A stretch of DNA of 64,000 nucleotides, from assembly GCA_911728455.2 (NCBI GenBank), contig OU452219.1:12552397-12616396 (forward strand), read 5' to 3'. The position numbers and the translations under genes were made by a program. The notes beneath the pieces were generated by a model that was not told where the DNA came from, made no database searches, and was given only the letters and a program-made list of their open reading frames with translations. Shown here piece by piece: positions 56,141 through 64,000 of the stretch (position 1 is its first letter; every line of letters begins with the position of its first letter). This stretch comes from Marthasterias glacialis. Lineage: Eukaryota > Echinodermata > Asteroidea > Forcipulatida > Asteriidae.

Positions 56141-57579
56141 AGATGCATATAGTAGGAACAGCCCCACCCCCACCGTTAAGAAAAAAAACTTTATCAATCC
56201 ATGAGTTGGATAATTACTAGCAATGCTTTTTTTTTTGTTAAACCTCGATGCATGGGTTGTAGACTCAAACTCTGGATGCATGGGTTGTAGACTCACACTC
56301 TGCAAGGAATTGATCCGTGCTACCCGTTCTGTATTCTGAGAGGGGTCGGTTTTGAGTTGAAAAAGGTAGTGCGGCCGTATAGTATTAACTCGTGTATAAA
56401 GTGTGTTTAAGAAGTTATTTTTGTAACTTTTAATTTCATCCTGTGAAATGCAAAACTAAAATGAATAAATAAGGTACCTGCTGTTTTCCTTGTGTATATT
56501 TTGAGTCACTCGATGTGCTTAAAAAGAACAGTTTGTTGCTGACCAGTAAACAACTCTGTAAAACTGATTTAATTCATAATTGATACTAAACGGATTTTTC
56601 ACATAGTAATATTACCACATGTATATTAAGAAGGCTTGCAATGTTCCAATCTCGAGGCCTGTTTCCCATTCGAGTCTTGATACGTGCAGACAATCATTCT
56701 CTACGTTACATAACCCGTGCACGCTGCTTTCTCTCAAACATTATCATGAAGGCATATCTCACACGATAAGAGAGAGTAAGTTAAGTCCACTCTTGGGGCG
56801 CAGACAAGGGCACGGATCGGAAGAACCTATCAAGCATCCCCAGGTGGATTGGCTACCCAGCGTTTATTAAAGCAGGTCCTGGGAAAGATCGGCAGAAGAT
56901 AAACCTAAACATCCGAGACACCGCCTTGCCGAAGATTATCCAAGTTAAAAAAAACCGTATTAACATCACATCACCTGATGGATGAACATTACGCTTCCGT
57001 AGTTTTGAGGATAGTTTGCTATGAAGGCAAAACGATGGGCATACCAAATGAAGGTGACCAAGTCGCACCTTTAGAATGGAAATGCACGGGTCCATTGTGG
57101 CAATCGTAATAAGCCGTCTGTGGTGATCTGAGGTCTTTCATATGCCCTTTTCTCCATTTTGACAGTATGTGATATCAGACGCCTGAAACGTTGCTCTGAA
57201 GGACTGAAACTATTATGAACTTTCTAATCAGTGACCTTTCAGATTGAAACTAATAATTTTGTTTTTTGATAATAAGCGAACATGTACTTTGTCTGTAATT
57301 ATGCTAAGTGGTAATAGCGTGCAGTTAACTTCCCGTGGGTACTGTATACTGATGAGCTAATGTCTACCGCAGTATCCTCCCAATATAACGGTTAATATGT
57401 ACGATTGATGGCGGCCCTCTGATGACGTAAATCCTGTACTATCATAACTATACCGTGAATGACAACAATGGATTCTCGTTTCTGGAACCCAAAGTACAGT
57501 CGACCTTTGGACGAACCCTGTGCTATGCACAAGTTCTCTTTGTCGTCAAAAGTTTCCCCAACTTTACTGGGACCATGAT

Positions 57580-57925
57580 CAGCGCCGTAACTAGGATTTT
57601 TTTTTTCGTGGGAACAAGGGGACACCATTTTTCCTATGGGGGGCACGTTTGGCCAATTAAAACTGTAGTTTATGTTTGTAGTTTCCTAAACAAGCCCCTT
57701 TTTAGCACTCTTATGACGTGTTGAAGTAAACTTGTGACAAAATACACTCTGCGTGAGTAAAAAAAAATAGTTTTAAAAACATTGAAATTACTACATAAAA
57801 GCTCATAAAATGCAACTTTCACTTTTTATTCTGGTAATTTTTAATCTCAAAAGTCCAGATTTCAAATGGGGAGGCACCCGGGGGCACAGACATCAATTGG
57901 GGGGCACGTGCCCTCCCCCCAGTAG
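57580..57925. mobile_element. G-run-bordered dispersed repeat copy
   Basis: 'gccgtaactaggattttttt', 'ggacaccatttttcctatgg', 'gcacgtttggccaattaaaa', ending 'gggggcacgtgccc'. Nearly the same order occurs at 60965-61325, so these two are full-length relatives. Confidence 0.72.
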
Positions 57926-58424
57926 CGCCTGTGCTATTGATACCCTCCAGACAACAAGTGTTTATACCTCACTGATCGTGATATAACAGATTGAATGTGC
58001 TCATAATGCTTAGGCCCAGCCTAAGCCTATATACAATGATAGGCTGGCCTATAGAAAGAGTTAGTCAGACCACTAGACACAACCATGATGTGCAACGTAC
58101 AATGTGCATTCGCTGTCTTGTACAAAGTAGATCACAGTGCATATTAAAACTGTCGTGACAATAATATAGGCGGATCTATAATCTTGCCAATTTGGGGGTT
58201 CTATATCCCCGGGGATGGGGCTGAAAGGACTGCTTGTAGCAGAGGGAAGGGAATGAAGGGAGAAGTGAAGACAAGGAGGCGAGTGAAATTCTGTTTTGGT
58301 TTGAGTTCAGGTTTTATACCTATGATCTTCACGCCCGGCTTCCGAAAGACACAGTCACCAGCAGACTATATTTTTGTGGTGCCCCTCCCCCCCCCCCGAC
58401 ACACACCTTTACATATGGCAGTTA

Positions 58425-58710
58425 CGGGGTCCTCCTACTGTTGTTCTACTGTTTCCTTTTCTGAAGAATTCCTCTGTGGGGTAGCACTAGAACAAAGAAA
58501 ACCTTGTGGGGTAGCATTGTTCCATTGTGTAAAGTGCCCCATAAGTTGGTGAGTGTAAGGGCACCCAGACACACACACCCACGCATGCTTTTTCGACACA
58601 TTAAATCGAAGACTTTTCTTTGTTCTTCAATTGTTTTTGGACATTTATTTTAGCGACGTCTCCATTGGCTGTGTACACGAAAGCGAAGCGAGCACGTCCT
58701 AAAAGTTCCA
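58425..58710 (+). repeat. Dispersed repeat, copy 2 of 2
   Basis: Same modules as 45975-46285: 'tgttgttctactgtttcctt', 'gtggggtagcattgttccat', 'cttttctttgttcttcaatt', 'gacgtctccattggctgtgt'. Confidence 0.75.
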
Positions 58711-59975
58711 ACGGGAAGACACCTTTACAAGCAAACGCGCAAACGCCCACTAGATCCGCATATGTTTTTAGGATATTATTTTGGTCGGTGTCATGCCAAA
58801 AAAGAACATCAGTGATGTAATAGGAGGAGACGTTCATAACACATTAGCTCATGTTCCGACGCAGTTCCTCGTACGTTAGTAGCTATGTGCCCTAATAGGC
58901 TTTATAAGGCACACTTGCTAATTAGAGCTTGAGAAGTCGGACACTAATTTGGGTTTACCTTGTCTTGGCAAGGCACGGAGAAGGCTCAAGCTCGATCTGT
59001 TTTTCCAAACCGATAAAATTACAGGGGTATTTTAGTCCCACTTCGCTTCCGTGTTGTGCTTCCTGGCCGAGGAAAAGTTTAATTACTGTTCTCAATGTTA
59101 CAAGAAAACGAAACATGGATGAAGCCAAATTGATTCAACCGTCTGTCTAGAAATAGAATGTGTCTAAGGAACATGGCTGGCAAAAACATAACAGCAAAGA
59201 GAGAGAAGTATACCGCAACACGATGTGTGCAAATCGCTCCTTTTCAAAAGCACCATCACGATTTCGGTTATGAATGGACTTGATTATCGTATCATTTCAT
59301 CCATATTTCCGCAATATGAAACTATTCATATTGTCACAAGGCCGGTTTGGCTACAATGGTACAACACCCATAGTTTCAGTCAAACTGTTAAACTGCCGAG
59401 AAACTATATTATTAACTACTTCAACCTGTTTAATCTAAAAATGGCTTCCTCGTTTTAGCTTTTATTATCCAATTTAATTATTCTGTGATTCCTGTGAGCG
59501 CGTCTTAAAAAAGAACTCAAATTTTGTCGCATTTCATGTCAGTTCCCTGAAATTCAAAGTAGGTTCCGAATGTAAATAGAACACCCCAGACGAGTTGTTC
59601 GGTTTGTTCCTTTTTAAATAGCCGACACTTAATTAAGCCAATATTTATGCAAATGAGACAAGACGACATTGAACGGTGTGACATCTCTAAATATTTAATG
59701 ATTAATTTTCCCATCGTGTTGGAGGTTCAATGTACAGCGCTAAGTCGTGCATTAAACTGTTTCAGAGCAGATCCTTTTGAACGCACGTCTAGTATAGGCC
59801 TATTAGTTTTTATATCGATGACAAACATCATTTCGTTTCTGCAGTATTAGATTATAATGCTATAGGTGGCCGGGATGTAAACTGGAGCATTTACGAATTA
59901 CCCTAAAATTAATTTCTCTATTTTGAAGTATTGACCCAATTCACCTGAAGTCATCATCACAATAATCTTGGTTGC

Positions 59976-60070
59976 GCCATTTTGGTGGTCAATGTCACTG
60001 AGTGAAGTGCGCATTTTAGGAGACGCAGCGTTCACACGTAAACCTATTGACCACCAAAATGGTGAGCGTG
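59976..60070. mobile_element. Small palindrome ('gccattttggtggtcaat')
   Basis: Inverted arms 'gccattttggtggtcaat' / 'attgaccaccaaaatggtg' around a 60-bp loop. Flanking 'ttgacccaattcacctga' is also found, reversed, near 37590. Confidence 0.65.
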
Positions 60071-60964
60071 GCTCAGTCGGCGCGTGTGACGTGCGTACAA
60101 GAGGTCAATAGGCCCATGACGTAGATTACACACAATGGTCCCTATAAACAGAAACATAATGAAGTCAAAAGAAAATGCCGATTTACAGTATGGATGCGAT
60201 CGTAAAACAAAATTGAGTGTATGTTAGATTTATGTGATTGCAATGATTTATGCATGGAAATTATATTCCAAAAGGGGTAGCAGTGTTAGTATGATTGTTT
60301 CATTTTAATTATTTTTTTTCCACTTGATATCTTGCTTCACCTGACTTAAATACTGATAGGGTTACATTGACTTAATAAATAATAGTATTAGTCATTTCTA
60401 ATGCGCTAAATTAATATAAAAGATGTTCAAGGTAAAAAGCCGACAATGAAAAGCAATAAACAATAACCAGTGAACAACACAGGGGAATACACACAAGAGC
60501 AAATCTTTAAACAACAGGCAGCAAAACTACGAATTATATAAATTTTACGAACTTATGAAATTAAAATGACCTTTTGAACCCAAGGTTTTGTGGGTAACTG
60601 TAATCATAGCGGTGGAAACGTCCCCACAAAAACCGTCCCGATCGTCCGGTGGCAGGATATGTCATCATCGAATTACTGTTTGCCTTCAAATGACTTCCAC
60701 GGCCTAGTGTACATCAACGGAACTTCGGTTGGGGCCCATTGTTTTTATCTTTCATAAATGATAACAATTTATATTTTCTACGGAAGTGCCGCTGCTCATC
60801 ACAAACGGATGCAAGAAGTTTTGGGAAAGTTATTGATCTTGTTATGAGCTTGATATCGCCAACATGTCTATAGCTTATTTCTTGTTAGGTCTTACCGATA
60901 CTCATTGATCAAGTACTGTCGTAGTATTAATGTTGATTGGAAATTGGAATTCTCTCTGTAGTGT

Positions 60965-61325
60965 ATGTTCCCCTCAGCGCTGTAACTAGCGTAAAATTTT
61001 AGGGGGGGGGGGGACAAGGGGGCACCATTTTTCCTAGGGGGGGGCACTTTTGGCCAATTTAAACTGTAGGCTCCGTTTGTTATTTTCCTGAACAAGCCCC
61101 TTCAGCGCTCTTCTGACGTGTTGAGGTATAACAAAATACATTCTGCTTGTAAAGAATGAAAAATAGTTTTAAAAACATTGAAATTACTACGTATAAGCTC
61201 ATAAAAATAATGTAACATTTATTCTGGTAATTTTTAATCTCAAAATTCAAGATTTCAAATGGGGGTGGGGCACCCGGGGGGCACGGACATCAGCCCCCCC
61301 CCCCCCCTGCCTCTAGTTACTCCAC
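60965..61325. mobile_element. G-run-bordered dispersed repeat copy
   Basis: 'gcgctgtaactagcgtaaaa', G-run, 'gcaccatttttcctaggg', 'ttttggccaatttaaactgt', 'ggcacccggggggcacgg', then a C-run and 'ctagttactccactgg'. Confidence 0.72.
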
Positions 61326-62513
61326 TGGTTCCCCTTGGGTTTTGAGAAAGACTGTAATGGCTTTTATTTCAATGCAATCAAAAACACCACAAATGATTTT
61401 TCTGTATAATAGGCCTATTGGTGACATTCAGCCTCTGAAGTCGGTAACTTTTATGACCCTGTGGGGTGTAACGGCGGGGCGTTTTACGCTGGCGAGGACT
61501 TGTCCTTGAGGAATCCCATCTTCAAAGCAGCATTCGCAGAAAACGACCGTTTTTATCATCGCAGTTGGGGCTCAGGTTCGGGTCTGGTATTAAGACCCTG
61601 AAACGGAGGCTCAACAACCGGCTATCTACAGGGACCGAGGCTGACAGCATCGACTGAACGTGCAGGGTGACTTCCTCGCCTTGATATGAACGTGGTTGAC
61701 CTTACACCGTTGACCTTGGGGAAGGAGCGGAACATAATGCATTGGAACATTATCGTTGCAATTCCCTGGTAGCGAATGGCCCAGGAAATTCGAACGGATG
61801 GCCGTTTAGGAATGATAAGTTTTTATATATAGCACGCCACCTGTGTTGTTTTTGTTAAATATATCATACGTGTATGGGGATTTAGGAATTGACACATACA
61901 CGACGTTTCTTCAAAATCGGGGAGGGGTGATGACAGGATTCCGCCCCATTGCGGTCTGTGGACCATGGGACTCAATTCACAGCTGTTTACTAATTGTACA
62001 CAAATCCACACTTGTACATCAGTGAAAGATCTCAATGTTTGGACATCAGAACCCAGAGCCAGAGGGTGCCGAATTACTTACAGGACCGCCCTGACTATGC
62101 TAAGCATAACTTCACATCTACCGTATGGCAATCTGCAATAAAAATGTCAGGTTTGGAACTCTTCGGCTTATCAGCTGATCGTCCGTTTTCAAAGAACAAA
62201 TTATAGAGCCGTAAAAAACTGAAAAACACTGTACAGAGTGTTGTGTGCTCTGTCATTTTCTCTTCTTTCCGGTGTGTCAGTGTGTGTGTACTTGTAGTGA
62301 CATTCAAACTGAGGACTTATAACAAAATGGACATTAGGTCCACGATTGCTTTCACAAAGGAAAACAATGGAGTCCACGTCTGTCAGGACAAAGAGTTGAA
62401 CAGAGGAGGGTCCACGATTGGAGGTCATTACACACGTTTTTAATTGTTGGTGAACAAAGAAACATTGACAAATATAAGAACAGGATTTGAACCTGCGAGC
62501 TCTGGATCGCTTA

Positions 62514-62672
62514 ATTTTTTTTCTGCAGTCCAAAATTGCCACTGTCGTAATGGTTTTCAATGGAGTTTTTTTTTCTTTGAATCGATTCCAAAAAGGGAAT
62601 CCGTAAAAAATTATTATTATTATTATTTTTTTTTTTTTTGAGGATGGCAATTCTTGACTGCAGAAAAAAAAT
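62514..62672. mobile_element. Palindromic element interrupting SINE-like sequence
   Basis: Arms 'ttctgcagtccaaaattgcc' / 'ggcaattcttgactgcagaa' and 'gattcc' / 'ggaatc'. A tRNA-like fragment lies on each side ('ggatttgaacctgcgagctc' at 62481; box B 'aggttcaaatc' near 62738). Confidence 0.6.
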
Positions 62673-64000
62673 TGCCTCCGGATCAACGTGCTGGCGCTCT
62701 AGTAGTAGAGCGCCTGCACGTTAATTCGAAGCTCTCAGGTTCAAATCAGTCAGTTTTCCTTGTGGTCAAGTTACAAAGTTGGATGTTTGTGATACGAACA
62801 TACATTAACCTAATAATCCATTTCGTGAGGTAATTGTTTTTTTGCAGGACGTCTTTAAAATCAGGCATTAGGTAACACTTTGACTTCGGAAGGAAGAGAC
62901 AGTTCCGAAGCCTGAGATTTCCGGTTCGATGTGAAACAAGAAAGATAAATCAAACATTTTATTTCCTCAAACCGGCAAATCAAATGTCAATTTAGTGTCA
63001 CCAAGCTCCTTTGCATCGTCAGATTGCAGAGGAAACATTTTTTGATTGAGAGGCATCGGTAATCATTTGTTTCAGGAAATGTATTTTGAAAACCCGTTCT
63101 TTTTATTTTAGTTTGTTTAGTTTCGTTTGAAAACATGAGATAAATTAAAAAAAAACAAAGTTGTGTTACTTCATTTTAGATGATAAAATGGGAAATAGAT
63201 ATAATAATTTTAAAATCGAATGACATAAAGGCCCCTATTTGTGTGCTATTTTTATTTTATTCATTGTATAAGTTTGTATTTTAAAAACAGTGAAGGCCAA
63301 GGCCTGTACGTTAAGAATTAAAACATTGACTTCTTAACCTTGGTCGATTTGAGCTGACATTTCTCCCAGACTATAGAACTGAGTAATATTATGTATTTAT
63401 GAAACATAATTACCCATGTTGACCACCATAACAGTCCCCTCGCCTTATTATCTGACAGTAAACCTGAGCACTCGAGAACCTTTTCTGGCCCTGAACCTGT
63501 GTTTAAAGTACGTAGAGGTGTCAATGCATGCAATGGGATTAGCGGGGCCCATGGCAGCATGGAGCCAAGTCACACGGGTCCTGCTTGTCCACCGTTTGGG
63601 GATCGTTTGGTTTAGCTGAACTCTGCTCCACCTGATGTCTCGTCACTTTGTTTTTTATCTCTCTCTCTCTCTCTCTAAAAGGGAACCGCTATACTGGCTG
63701 CATATTCTGTTTACTCCCTTCTATAGGAAATAAATCACCATTTAAAGACGACTTTGTAGCTGTTTCTCCTAATGATCCCCAATGGCATGGTCTAGACCCG
63801 TCGCATGCCAGTCTTTTACTTTAAACAGTTAATCAACATAACCGGTAGCTTCTCCCGTCTCGCTCATCTCTGTCGTCACAAAATACCATCTTACCATAGA
63901 AAAGTCTGCCTTATCTTTACCTCGCCGTAGTGTAAAGAAATCCACCACGCTAATAAGACTGAACGATTGCAGTCAATAATTATTTGAGTTGCAGGACTGG

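Larger units (their letters stand above)
55250..64000. other. Gene-poor 3' flank of the methyltransferase-like gene
   Basis: Beyond the repeats listed, I see no exon, RNA gene or domain. Open frames here are short (up to 161 codons, at 62201-62686, across a T-run and ATT repeat) and show no known motif. There is a (CT)n run near 63659-63676. Confidence 0.7.

Noticed and set aside
62201-62686. 161-codon minus-strand frame
   Set aside because: Runs through T-runs and an ATT repeat at 62601-62640; no motif and mixed repeat content.

Overview
The window is metazoan nuclear DNA. Its genes are split into short exons by GT-AG introns (one is GC-AG), and introns and flanks are full of tRNA-derived SINEs, small palindromic DNA transposons (MITEs), LINE tails, Penelope-like remnants and minisatellites. 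The repeat types and the two proteins suggest an invertebrate deuterostome, probably an echinoderm. That placement is an inference from style, not from a species marker.

Two genes stand head to head. On the minus strand, 19633 down to 1405, is a complete gene for tyrosyl-DNA phosphodiesterase 1 (TDP1). I could join 15 coding exons with every splice phase consistent, giving 680 residues. Both HxK catalytic motifs are present. Upstream of the catalytic domain is a well-formed PBZ (poly-ADP-ribose-binding) zinc finger that human TDP1 lacks. The stop codon lies in the first, partial unit of a 20-bp minisatellite of 22 indel-free copies (961-1407), which therefore begins the 3' UTR.

On the plus strand, 21054 to 55073, nine exons encode an uncharacterised class I SAM-dependent methyltransferase-like protein of about 300 residues. 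The 1.4 kb between the two start codons (19634-21053) presumably holds both promoters. The only doubtful join is around exons 2 and 3. Intron 5 has a GC donor. I do not recognise this family by name.

The rest is non-coding. 1-960: TDP1 3' flank with a LINE-like tail. 1.5-3.0 kb: last TDP1 intron with alternating tandem repeats and a double MITE. 3.1-20 kb: TDP1 introns with MITEs, SINEs and a 280-bp foldback. 21.2-54.9 kb: introns of the plus-strand gene, with a 53-bp C-rich minisatellite, a LINE reverse-transcriptase remnant, several palindromic elements, hammerhead-ribozyme-like cores, a 1.2-kb minisatellite of 32-bp units and a hAT-type MITE with a perfect 8-bp target duplication. 55.25-64 kb: repeats and unassigned sequence, no gene seen.

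The least expected features are the PBZ-TDP1 architecture, the stop codon inside a minisatellite, and three dispersed elements sharing one hammerhead-like layout with compensatory changes in stem II.
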